Source: Pseudofabraea citricarpa
Taxonomy: Eukaryota; Ascomycota; Leotiomycetes; Helotiales; Dermateaceae
DNA: 64,000 bases
Assembly: GCA_029641185.1 (NCBI GenBank)
Contig: JAPWGK010000004.1
Location: 868,001 to 932,000 of the forward strand
Direction: 5' to 3'
Under the pieces are notes generated by a model. The model did no database searches and was not told where the DNA came from. It saw only the letters and a program-made list of their open reading frames with translations. Positions 47,887-58,008 of the stretch are shown one piece after another. How positions within the stretch are numbered: the first letter of the stretch is position 1; each line of letters opens with the position of its first letter. Made by a program: the position numbers and the translations under genes.

Positions 47887-48293
47887 ATTGAAGAGTTTGA
47901 AAACACGGATGCAAAAAGCGAGTGATAAGAGGTTCTAAGGTTAGGATTAAGTCGTGTAGGAACGGGTTCGTAGAGAGTAAGGAGGGTAAACAGTGTTTTG
48001 GAGTGGGGCACAAGAAGTTGGAATTGTGCTTGCGATGGAGGTGTTGATGCTGTACGGTGGCCGAACCAGTGACTGACGGGCTCGCGACGGGCGCATGTAA
48101 CCGCCTGAGGCACGAGCCAGAGCCAGAGCCAGGGTGAGGTAACCTACGGGAGCTTCTGCAAGCAGGACAAGACGCCAGGTAGCCTTGATATAACGACAGC
48201 TTATTTCTCTCCCAAAAAAAAACCTCATTCTCCCCTTTCCACACTCTTCTTCTGTCGTCGCCTTGCTTGCGGAACCCTCCAAAGTCTGCCGTC
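47887..48293. promoter_or_regulatory. Divergent promoter of calmodulin and Tlg2
   Basis: 407 bp between the two start codons. It contains four tandem GAGCCA-type hexamers at about 48113-48138 and CT-rich leaders on both sides. Confidence 0.55.
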
Positions 48294-49435
48294 ATGTGGC
48301 GAGATCGTACCAACCTGTGAGTAGCCCACCTGGCCCCTCCGGAACCAGCTCACTAATACCTCTCTATAGCTACATATCATACAGACAGTCTTATGCACAT
48401 CACCCTTCGAAGAAACCGAAATACTCAAGCAGTACAGGAAATGGATATTCTTCACCAATCGATTCTGAGCGACGGGGGCTTATGTCCGCTGGCGCATTCG
48501 AAGATGACGGAGATGCCGTAATAGAGATGGACTTATTACCTCCCCGATGGGCAGATGTTAGCGATGAAGTGACAGAATATCTAGCAGCGATCGCTCGGAA
48601 GAGCCAGAAGTTGGAGAAGTTACACCAGAAGCACGTATTGCCCGGATTCGATGACGAGGAGTCAAAGAGGACGGAGGAACAGGAAATTGAGAGGCTGACG
48701 CAGGATATTACTAAGGGGTTTCACGACTGTCAGAAAGCCATTCAAAGGGTCGAGATGATGGTACGAGAGACGAAAGATTCAGGGGGCATAAGCAAAGGAG
48801 AGGAGACCATGGCCCGAAATATCCAGATCTCCTTGGCGGGCAGAGTACAGGAAGCAAGTGCTGGCTTTAGGAAGAAGCAGAGCACTTATTTGAAGAGTAT
48901 GTCTTGATATGTACATTGCTCGCCAAATGCTGACTTTTTCGCAGAGCTCCGTGGTCTTGCCGGCCCTCAACCTCCGATTGATCGAACTTCTACGCCTCTC
49001 AATAACAACTATGCCGACCCGTCTCTCGCTGCCGCTGATGCGGACGCATCTTATTCTTCCAGCCTACTTCAAACTCAAACCACGCTTACTTCAAACGATG
49101 CAGCCATTATGCAACGTGAGCGAGAGATCAATGATATTGCTCAGGGCATTATCGAATTGGCAGACATCTTCAAGGAATTACAAGGGATGATCATCGATCA
49201 AGGCACCATGCTGGACCGGATTGATTATAATGTTGAAAGAATGGCCACCGATGTCAAGGGAGCAGACAAAGAGCTCAGAATTGCCGATGGATATCAGAAG
49301 AAAGGAACAAAACGAAGAATCATCCTCCTGCTAATCTTGCTTGTGGTCGGTATGTTCATTCTTTTATTAGTGAAGCCGAAGAAACACGGTGGACCTCCGC
49401 CGCCTCCCCCAGAAAATAACGACACACCGCCATGA
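48294..49435 (+). CDS. TLG2: Tlg2/syntaxin-16 type Qa-SNARE
   Basis: Three exons, 48294-48316 (23 nt), 48370-48896 and 48945-49435, giving 346 residues. The start MWRDRTNLYISYRQSYAHH is the conserved N-peptide of Tlg2 proteins, which binds the Sec1/Munc18 protein Vps45. The Habc helices cover about 75-190. The SNARE motif (about 230-290) has the zero-layer Gln in IIDQGTMLDRIDYNVERM. A membrane anchor (IILLLILLVVGMFILLLV) and a short Pro-rich lumenal tail complete it. It acts in endosome to trans-Golgi fusion and the Cvt/autophagy pathway. Confidence 0.96.
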
Positions 49436-50184
49436 TCACTGGCTTCATCATAAGCACACTAATATTGCCTGCGCTACGAAGAGCAATATCTTATAATTGC
49501 TGGATCTGAGATCATCTTCGGCCTTGAACGCTACTTATGCCTACCTTTGAATGTCAAAATACAACAACATATCATCAAAGTCCCTTGTGCTTGAATCACG
49601 GTTGAACTGGGATCCTGCCGATGGACGGTTGAACACGCGGAACAGCAATCCTCAACTGATAGAGTAAGAAGGCTGGAGCCGAGGTTGTAACATCGTGTAA
49701 AAGGATAGCGGTTTGTACGAAGAGAAGAGAAAATTTATGATACCCTGATTCTGTACAGCACAAGAATCCTGAAAGATAGACAATTTAGATATAATTAGAC
49801 CACACTTGGACTGTGATGCTTTGCACTTTAAATTGTGCGGCCGGCAAAAGTAAATTCCGCCTTACTTGGCACCTTTTGGTAAACATCGACAAGGACTACT
49901 TAGGATGCTTACCTGAGTTGATATGCATTGACGGAAATACTTGATTATACTAATGCTCTAGTAGGTCCAGTGGATTTTGTTATTGGTCATCATTCAGCAA
50001 GGCTAAAAAGCCACTTGGTCAATAGAAACACAAAACAATCATTGACCTAAAACTACACGTTGGTTCAAGCAGGCCTGATAGCACAAAGTAATCACCCAGC
50101 CTAAGCAACACTTTTTCGGCATCAAAGTCAAGATGCACTGTAAATATGTACAGGACGTTATTCGCCATTACGCGATCCAGACAA
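49436..50184. other. Convergent intergenic region
   Basis: About 750 bp between the ends of the Tlg2 gene and the first 2EXR gene. AT-rich after 49740; nothing recognisable. Confidence 0.5.
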
Positions 50185-51084
50185 TTATCGAGTGCTCGCA
50201 TGAATAAGGTAAGCGAGAACGGTGACGACGTACGACTCCCAAGCTCGCAACATAGTCCCCTGATACTCGAGCAGCGCGACGTCCTCACACGCCAAAAGAT
50301 TTTCCCACCGAGCGCAATTCCATTCGCAATTGTACATCAGCAGACCTCCACGTCTGAGACTTCGCAGTTGGTACTTCAGATTTATCTGCTCCTCCTCACA
50401 AACCTCCCTAAAGAAGATTGTTCCTGAACAGCAATACTCCCGGGGAGTTTCGTCGCTTGGATCATCGAAACCGTCAGTGTTGAACTCGAGTGTGCCGTAT
50501 TCGGGCGGGTGTGGCAACTCTTCCTCAATGATATGATGATAATCACCAACAACGATCGTGACCATTTCGACACCTGGAAGCAGTTCGAGGGAGTTTCGGA
50601 TGCATTTTTGGCTCTTGTCTTTCTCCAGACCATGGTCTTCCCACTCAGCGTTGAAAGCAACATAGCGGATCGCTTGCAGCATCTTTTCCGATCCCAGCTG
50701 TTTGATCATCTTGTCTCTATAGATGAAGTATTCATCGCCCATGACATCCGAGAAATAGAGGGTGTCGATGGCGGGATTGAAATATGCATTTCCGGGGAGA
50801 TAGAAGTAGTTCTCGAGAAAGACGTTGCGGGATTCTTGATTGACATGTGCGATGGCACTCATGGGGGGTCGGCTGTTCTTTGTGGCGCCGCCCATGCCTA
50901 GTTCAGGACCACCCACGATCTCGATAATTTGGGCTTCGGGGAGCATCAATTTCCAAATCATTAGCCGGATCTCCAGCACAAGCTTTTCGAACTTGGGGAA
51001 TCCCACTACTCGGCTATCTGGTGATAACGTAGCTATGGTGTTGGCGGCTGGCTGAGAAGCCTCGCTTATTCCTGCGGGAGACAT
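50185..51084 (-). CDS. 2EXR-domain protein
   Basis: Single exon, 299 residues. The N-terminal FPKFEKLVLEIRLMIWKLMLPEAQIIEI is the fungal 2EXR signature (F-x-K-L-P-x-E-I-R-x-x-I-W), followed by AHVNQESRNVFLENYFYLP and a stretch with FNPAIDTLYF. The family is expanded in Pezizomycotina, resembles an F-box-like motif, and has no established function. The region at 50090-50185 is 3' flank. Confidence 0.85.
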   Translation of the reverse strand: MSPAGISEASQPAANTIATLSPDSRVVGFPKFEKLVLEIRLMIWKLMLPEAQIIEIVGGPELGMGGATKNSRPPMSAIAHVNQESRNVFLENYFYLPGNAYFNPAIDTLYFSDVMGDEYFIYRDKMIKQLGSEKMLQAIRYVAFNAEWEDHGLEKDKSQKCIRNSLELLPGVEMVTIVVGDYHHIIEEELPHPPEYGTLEFNTDGFDDPSDETPREYCCSGTIFFREVCEEEQINLKYQLRSLRRGGLLMYNCEWNCARWENLLACEDVALLEYQGTMLRAWESYVVTVLAYLIHASTR

Positions 51085-52599
51085 AGCTTTTGAGCGAATA
51101 TTCAGCTGTACACAGGTTATCAGTATCCATTCATATCAGCTCAGAAAGTACGTCAGATATCTCAGATGATGATGAACCCTGATGGTGTTTGCTTGAGGGT
51201 CCTCAGCGTTCTGGCACAGCTTCAATAGCGTCACGTACCTTGAACTCGGATGATGGAAGTTGAAATCTGTGGCAGATGATCTGTGATGATGGCCGTCGAC
51301 TGCTACGATAAAACAGATCAATGCCAATGCTACTGAAGATCTTCAGATGATGGCAGTATTAGCATAGAAAAGATTTGGCGACGGACGGCTCTTACCTCTC
51401 GGACGACTGCCGATGCAGCGCTGGTGATTATGAGGGCAACGCAGGGAATCCACGAATCCTCGGAAGAGCTGGAGATGGTGTATTGATTAGCATCAACATT
51501 ACCTGTGAGAGCAATTGATTCCTACCTTCTGATGGGTAGTTGCGATGATGATTTCACAACGTTTGTGTTGTGTTGTGTGGTTGCTTGAGTCGTCGCTAAA
51601 GAAATCCGAGTTGCTCGCTTATGTTGTGATGGAGGGTTCTAACCACGAACTTAGAGCCTTCCGGAACTTCAATAAGGCTGACAAAATCTATTCGAAGTTC
51701 GGCCTTGCTCTCAGCCTTCCCACGCCGGTAGAAATACGTTATCCCTTCTGTCTGGCGCGGACCCAGTCCACGAAATCTCTAGCCGGCTTCTCATTCTACA
51801 ACTCTGATTATAATGGCAGTATGTTCTCCCTCATTCATAAACCTCAAATCAAAATACATCTTTGACATTTAGGACTTGACAGATGGAATAGACTGACTAC
51901 CTTAGGTAGCATAACCTGCCCTCCCAACATTGCGCGCGTGGTAAAGTGTCCAGTGGTGCTATCATTTATGGATATTCATTCAATTAGTTTCCTCTATATA
52001 TAGTTATGCTAGGGTTATCTAATTATCATAATCATAGAGTTGATTATTATTTACCGTCAGGAGACCATAATGGGATAGCAAAACCTGACTTATGACTTAT
52101 GTAGCGGAGCTGTCTGAGAGGACGTGGGGTATATGTAATGACGGGCTTTTGATTGCATCTATAAAATACATCTAGGCTTGCTAGTGTTTGCTTCAAATTG
52201 CTTTAAACATTGTTCGCTCCTAAAGATGTTTCCTTGATGCTAATTTGCTTGAAATTTTCAACTCTGCGGCATTGGCACCACCATATCAGTCGGGTACATA
52301 CCCTGAAGCTCGCATAGTCATCATCGACTTCATCGGAATTATTTTGAAAAGTATGTCGTTAAATACGCCACATGATTTCAGTCTACACAAGGCCATTCAT
52401 GAGATTTTGCCTATTAGTCTATGCTAAAAATAATCTGCAACTCTATGATAGATCAAGTGTATGTATAGCTTCTCCAACTGTAACCGTATTCACAAATGAG
52501 AGTATCTCACTCTTTCGTATAATCATGTTGACATCTTGAAAGTGAGCCAAATCGCATCTGGTTAAGAATGGTGTCCACGTCCCCTCTCATCTACCTTGG
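51085..52599. other. Intergenic region between the two 2EXR genes
   Basis: About 1.5 kb. No gene is supported; open frames up to 106 codons (51545-51865, plus) have no recognisable motif. 51890-52260 is AT-rich. The left part is the promoter of the first 2EXR gene. Confidence 0.45.
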
Positions 52600-53427
52600 C
52601 TAAGGAAACTGAAGGGCCTTGTTATTGATTATAATAGCACCATAACAGGCATTTGCCACGGATCTTATCTCTTGTGTTCGTATTTTGACACATTCCTCAT
52701 CAAAATTCAAATGTTTGGTTTCGCAGAGCGGCAGTAATATAACTTCACATGACCTAGTATTGTGACGGTCTTCCAAACAATTGCCCAATATAATAGTGAT
52801 CCTTTTGGGTTTAAAGGAAGCTTTAACTTCGTCGACACTTTTTGGATAAAGTTGGTTATGGTAGAATTCGACACACAAGGCGATATACTGGATCTTGGTA
52901 AGATCCTTGGAGATTGCCAACCGAATTTCAGATGGACACCTTGCAGGATGCACACCAGGGTCGAAGAGTAGTACATCGGTCCTGGGCAGAAAAAGTAATT
53001 GTTCCTCGACAGGTGCATGATAATCGGCCAACTCGGCATTTTTGAGAGATAAATAATAAGCTAGGGGAACTTTGACGAAAGGTTGGATACATCGAGACAT
53101 GTAGAACTCTCTAGCGTGTTTGTTAACGCCCAGAAGCCACTTGTTGGGGTTTTGTGATGGTTTCTCGAGCGTCCAATTCAGAATTACTTTTCTCATATGT
53201 GGGAGGCTTTGTTGTGACTGCTCCAAATCAGGCAACAGACACATGCGAAAAACTCGATAACGGAGACATAAAGTCCATACCATGTCTTGAAGCTCGATAG
53301 GCAACCTTTGGAAGCAGTCAAAAGTAGTTAGCGTTGATGCGACTTTTCCTTTGGTATTCTCGAGGCTTGCGGCTGTTTCTTCTCCCTCGTTGCTTTTCTT
53401 GCTGTTTTCCATCTCTACACAAACCAT
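52600..53427 (-). CDS. 2EXR-domain protein (second copy)
   Basis: Single exon, 275 residues (ATG 53427; a second Met five codons in is possible). FQRLPIELQDMVWTLCLRYRVFRM is a 2EXR-type motif, followed by LLGVNKHAREFYMSRC and VLLFDPGVHPARC, in the same order as the protein at 50185-51084. The two share little beyond this plan, so they are not a recent duplicate. Function unknown. Confidence 0.8.
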   Translation of the reverse strand: MVCVEMENSKKSNEGEETAASLENTKGKVASTLTTFDCFQRLPIELQDMVWTLCLRYRVFRMCLLPDLEQSQQSLPHMRKVILNWTLEKPSQNPNKWLLGVNKHAREFYMSRCIQPFVKVPLAYYLSLKNAELADYHAPVEEQLLFLPRTDVLLFDPGVHPARCPSEIRLAISKDLTKIQYIALCVEFYHNQLYPKSVDEVKASFKPKRITIILGNCLEDRHNTRSCEVILLPLCETKHLNFDEECVKIRTQEIRSVANACYGAIIINNKALQFP

Positions 53428-54543
53428 TGTGATTGATTCTTGGTGCTCAGATCTTTGCGAACCTCAGTTGGGAGGAAGATTCTTAAAGGTCAAAGAGAAA
53501 CGTAGGTGAAATCTTATATGTACTGATCAAAACTGCTCCCGATATCCAAACGAGTCATCGAGAACAGCCTAGTGAGCTGAAGAACATGCCTTCTTTGTCT
53601 TAATATGATAAGATGAATCCTCATGAAACAAATCATCTACAAGAACAACACACACTAAAACTTCACAGCTAAGCTTGAAAAAGATCTTACCTTAGGAGCT
53701 CGAAGATGCCAAGTGATGAGACTAATGAGGGATCAACGGCCCGAAATCGTCGGTAATGAAACACTAATTGACAGCGATGCCATGAAAACAGGTAAGTGAG
53801 CAGGAGAGCTCTGCAACTACTGATCATGTTTCTTTGTAAAGAAGAAATACCGGCGTACTCGGGTGCCTTGAGATAAGAACAACCAATCAGTTATATTTGT
53901 AACGTGGAAATAGAAAGTTCGATGCTAAGACCAAAAATAATTTGATTTGGCAGGCAGTGTTTTCTCTGCTTTCTCGCATAGAAATCTTCACGTGCTCTTA
54001 ATTTTCTTGCAAAGCGAGGAAGTTCAGAGACTACGATATGAGAATGATTCAGAAACCTTGATACATCATCTATTGGCCGTATTTCGAGGGCAGATATACA
54101 CTTATGATCCTGCTATCTCTTTTTCGAATCCTGTTGCAGTGTGATATGTCTTCTTTGGCGAGATCTCCGCTGGTAATTTTTGTGGTGTTGCCAGTGGAGA
54201 TTTTGCTGTCACTTTACATCTCATATTTCGGGATTATATTTTCTTCTTTTTCTTTAGATAGAGATGAAATGAAATTCTGGTATAGCAACGAGAGTTTCTA
54301 TGACAACAAGAATTGAAGTGCGAAGTACTTCTTTGAATTGCTTGGGTCTCACGCTATGATTGAGCTGGCTTGTTATGAAGCACGCAAATCGCTGGATCTT
54401 ATACCTAGCATCGAAAATCAGGTTAGATTTGAGAGAGGCATAAATTCTCGATTTTCATCGTCTATTTTCTTAAAGTAAGGGAGTGTAGTTGAGTAAATAC
54501 AGAGATAGGATTGCTTTGTCTCATAGCCAGAGCTACACACTAT
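53428..54543. other. Intergenic region
   Basis: About 1.1 kb, promoter of the second 2EXR gene and 3' flank of the next gene. Small plus-strand frames at 53947-54316 lack coding character. Confidence 0.45.
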
Positions 54544-55595
54544 TCACTTCTTGAACATACTGGCCCAGGTGGCCTTGGGCTTATCTTTGTCATCTGCAGC
54601 TTCAGCGACCTTCTGCTCAGCAGCCGTGTCAGCCGTAGCTGCTTTATTCTGCTGTGCTACCACAGTCTTCTTATCACCAGTTGCAGCAGGCTTGGCATCA
54701 CCAGCGAGGATGCTCTCGACCTTGGAAACCTTCTCGGTGAAGTGTTGCTTCTTGTCTGTCCTGTTTCGAGATATCAGTATTTGTGGGGTACTTGTTTTGG
54801 AAGGGAAAATCGCACCGCGTCCCGGCTCGGATGTCGGTTTGGACTCGAAGAACACCGTTCTCGTGAACGAGGGTGTGGGCTTGTCCAATGAGACGCATTA
54901 CCTCATCCCATGACCCTTCTTTAGTGGTTGTTAGTTTAGATGAACGGTTCTTTAGGAGTTGAGACAAGAAGTTGAAACATCGGACGGATGACAGGGATTT
55001 GTGAGAATTCGTGACTTTGAATTTCCCGTGAAGATCGTGTTACAGCATCTTCTTTGTTGAGAAAAGATGTACTTCAATGCAATGACTTGAGATTGCTCTG
55101 AGACGATTTGATCCAGTATTCCTTCACCTGCCACCTCACTTGATACCATCGGCCGCTATGGGGAGATATGGCATACCACGTGATTTACCACATCCACCAC
55201 GCTCAATGTTAAGGCAGATAATGAAACTCAATTTTGTATCAAGAACCCAGGAATAAAGCAGAGCAAAAAGATGAGGCCTTACCAACAGTGGTTCCAGCAG
55301 AGTGCATGGAGTAGCTGAGCCCACTAGCCTTCATGAGGCGCTGAACAGCAGCAACTTCATTTGAGACAGATGCCGTAGGAGTACCGATCTACCATCTATC
55401 AACTCTTTGTTCTATCTTCAAGCTCAAAGAGATATTACCGGTATCTATGACCATGTGGTTAGCTTATGGTTATGGGATGTGGCGAGCTTTAGCCACCTGG
55501 AGGCTCAAGCTCGAGTGGGGGAAGGAATGTGATCAACTCACAAGACAAAAGTCAGCAACACAAGCTGGCGGGGTTGCAAGCTTCGAGTAGTCCAT
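54544..55595 (-). CDS. Ecm15/MTH1187-type thiamine-binding-like protein
   Basis: Five exons: 55595-55542, 55444-55439 (6 nt), 55388-55283, 54918-54816 and 54760-54544, giving 161 residues. The core matches the MTH1187/YkoF (UPF0045) fold and yeast Ecm15: ADFCLIPIGTPTASVS, LSYSMHSAGTTVEGSWDEVM, LIGQAHTLVHENGVLRVQTDIRAGTRTDKKQHFTEKV. A 50-residue Ala/Lys-rich tail (AAATADTAAEQKVAEAADDKDK) follows the core, longer than in yeast. The family binds thiamine-like ligands; its cellular role is unsettled. Intron 3 is unusually long for this locus (364 bp, 55282-54919). Confidence 0.9.
55439..55444 (-). other. 6-nt microexon encoding Ile-Pro
   Basis: The bases ATACCG lie between a 97-bp upstream intron (branch GCTAAC, acceptor CATAG) and a 50-bp downstream intron (donor GTAATATC, acceptor GGTAG). 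They supply the IP of FCLIPIGTP, where yeast Ecm15 and bacterial relatives have V-P. Skipping it would keep the frame but remove this conserved pair. Confidence 0.88.
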
Positions 55596-56814
55596 ATTGA
55601 GAGCTGCTCAACGTCGGATTATATGTGTGGTTGATGACTGACAACAGTTGCACAGTTGCCCATTCCCGGATTGGGAGTTGTCATGAGGCAATTTTAGGTT
55701 GACATCTGGTACCACGTGATCAAAGGTCATTTTATCAAGTCTCGTCACGTTCTTCTTCTCTTCAACTTGCTTGTTTATCTGAACCACCACAAGACCTCAG
55801 CTTAATCTCAAGGCTATAGAAGCCCTATAATAGACATCGGCGATAGCCAATTCCGCTTACACAGTGTTACAGAAGATAAACAAAATTCCCGGTATGATTC
55901 GTAATTGCTCAAGAGTCAAGCTGACAGGATTTGATTCTGTAGCCTTTTCTTTTGCGTGAAGAGCCAACACACACCCACGTACACAAAACAAGAGTACACG
56001 ATGTCCCGGCTGCGTTCCATCGACTCTTTAAGGCTACCGACCAAGGCATACGGCGTTGATTGTCCAACGTCGCATCGTGTTGACAATTTGACATGGACGT
56101 CCGAAAGCTTCTTCATCGGCACAATGCAAATGAGACAATAACAATGTGGACCAGAAGCCGACTGGTGATCGGCCGACAAGGGGTAAAAATAGAAAGGCGC
56201 AGAGATGGCGGGAGATCATCAACGGAACCAACCCCCAACCAGCAACAGCTCCCACTGAAATTCTCCTCAGCCTCCACGTTCGTGGCCTACGAGTGACTAC
56301 GACAGCGTGACGCCACGATGCCCTCCAAGGATTACCCGGCAGCCCAGCTTGTCAACTCGCCGAGCAGTTTCACCTGAATCAGGACCGCACGGCTGATTGG
56401 GAGGCTCGCATGACAAAGACAAGCCGACCATGTCCACTTTTGCTAAAACCGTGCTGGTGGCAGGTGCGGGTGCTGCGTCCGGGTGCTGGAGCTTGTGCTG
56501 CCGAGTGCTGACGACGAGAAATCGGGGCGCAGTCGAATACACGAGTTCACCAGTCGTGAGAGCTCGACATGTCTCTTCTCCATATTATCCCAACCATCCC
56601 TCTTTCATTTCTCGTATCTTGTTTCCTTGCTCCAGACCTCGCAAACATTTATAGCTCACGGGGCTAACTTTCTCATTTGTGTTTTTCTTATTTCATACTC
56701 ATTGATCATCCTGTTTCACGATTACAACTTTCGCTGAAGCATCTCAAAATATAAAATTCTCGATTCGCCCGTTACCGATTTCCCATTAAGGACAACATTC
56801 TATCACATTTCAAT
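55596..56814. promoter_or_regulatory. Divergent promoter region of Ecm15-like and PI-PLC-like genes
   Basis: About 1.2 kb. The last 250 bp before 56815 form a pyrimidine-rich leader (repeated CTTCTC, CCTC, TTTC) typical of strongly expressed fungal genes. No other gene is supported. Confidence 0.45.
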
Positions 56815-58008
56815 ATGCTTTCATCATTTCTCGCTGCTTCTGTAGCACTTTTCGCCTTGACTGCTCAGGCTATTCCTCAACAAGGAGGTGGGGGATTTGG
56901 AGGACAAGGAGGCGCATCATCATCAACAACAGTAACCGCGACTAGTTCTTCAGCAGCTTCAGCAGCGAGCGTATCACAAGCCGCCGTATCAACCAGCACA
57001 GTAGCTTGCAACAACTCGCCGGAACTATGCAACCGAAACTACAACAACATCACCCATATGGGAGGACATAACAGTGCCTTTGTTCGCGATTCCAGTACCG
57101 ATTTCACTGTATCAGGAAACCAATATTACAATGCAACTGTGGCTCTCTCAGCTGGACTCCGTCTCCTTCAAGCACAGGTCCACAATGAGAGCAATACTCT
57201 CGAGCTCTGCCATACATCTTGCGCTCTCCTGGACGCCGGAACCCTTGTCTCATGGCTAGCAGAGATTAAGACGTGGATGGACAACAACCCCAATGAAGTA
57301 GTGACCTTGATCCTTGTGAATAGCGACGATCAAAGTGCAGCAACATTCGGGGCCGTGTTTGAATCATCAGGCATCTCTACATACGGATACACCCCATCTT
57401 CGACCTCTGCCATGTCTACCTGGCCAACACTCCAAACTCTCATCACAGCAAACACCCGTCTCGTAACATTCATAGCCTCTATTACCTATGATACCACCTA
57501 CCCCTATCTTCTCCCAGAGTTCAACTATGTTTTCGAAACCGACTTCGGTGTTACCTCACTTGACGGCTTCAACTGCACTATTGATCGCCCAACCACTCTC
57601 TCAACTTCCGCCGCAGCAATTAGTGCCGGGTACATGGGAATGTTGAATCACTTCATGGATGACGCCGGATCCTTCGGCATCTCTACACCCAACACTGCCA
57701 ACATCACCACGACCAATTCGGCAGACACTACCACTACAGGTGCCCTCGGAACGCACGGTGCCCAATGTAACAGTGAATGGAGTACCAAGCCCGTCTTTAT
57801 CATTGTCAATTTCTTCAATGTTGGCCCAGCCATCGAAGCTGCGGATAACTTGAACGGAATTACGGCAACTGGCCGCACGACCGTTTCCACTGCTATCGTT
57901 ACCGCGAGTAGCTCATCTTCAACGGCTACCCGACATGGCTTCAGTGGGGGCATGGTGGCAGCCGTCGCTTTGGGAGTCGTTGCAATTGGCAACTTCGTGT
58001 GGTTATAG
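56815..58008 (+). CDS. GPI-anchored PI-PLC-like (X-domain type) extracellular protein
   Basis: Single exon, 397 residues. The signal peptide (1-19, cut after AQA) is followed by a Gly-rich then Ser/Thr/Ala-rich segment. The PLC-like X-type barrel starts near 60: NRNYNNITHMGGHNSAF has the first catalytic-type His, and LELCHTSC the second (about 139). It continues through FETDFGVTSLDGFNC and VFIIVNFFNVGPA. A Ser/Thr stalk and hydrophobic C-terminus (MVAAVALGVVAIGNFVWL) after a small-residue site indicate GPI anchoring. Fungal relatives are cell-surface proteins of unknown substrate. Several N-x-S/T sites are present. Confidence 0.88.
   Translation: MLSSFLAASVALFALTAQAIPQQGGGGFGGQGGASSSTTVTATSSSAASAASVSQAAVSTSTVACNNSPELCNRNYNNITHMGGHNSAFVRDSSTDFTVSGNQYYNATVALSAGLRLLQAQVHNESNTLELCHTSCALLDAGTLVSWLAEIKTWMDNNPNEVVTLILVNSDDQSAATFGAVFESSGISTYGYTPSSTSAMSTWPTLQTLITANTRLVTFIASITYDTTYPYLLPEFNYVFETDFGVTSLDGFNCTIDRPTTLSTSAAAISAGYMGMLNHFMDDAGSFGISTPNTANITTTNSADTTTTGALGTHGAQCNSEWSTKPVFIIVNFFNVGPAIEAADNLNGITATGRTTVSTAIVTASSSSSTATRHGFSGGMVAAVALGVVAIGNFVWL

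Noticed and set aside
54919..55282. The 364-bp third intron of the Ecm15-like gene as two introns with an exon between
   Set aside because: The protein core is continuous across it (AGTTV-EGSWDE) with no missing residues relative to the family.
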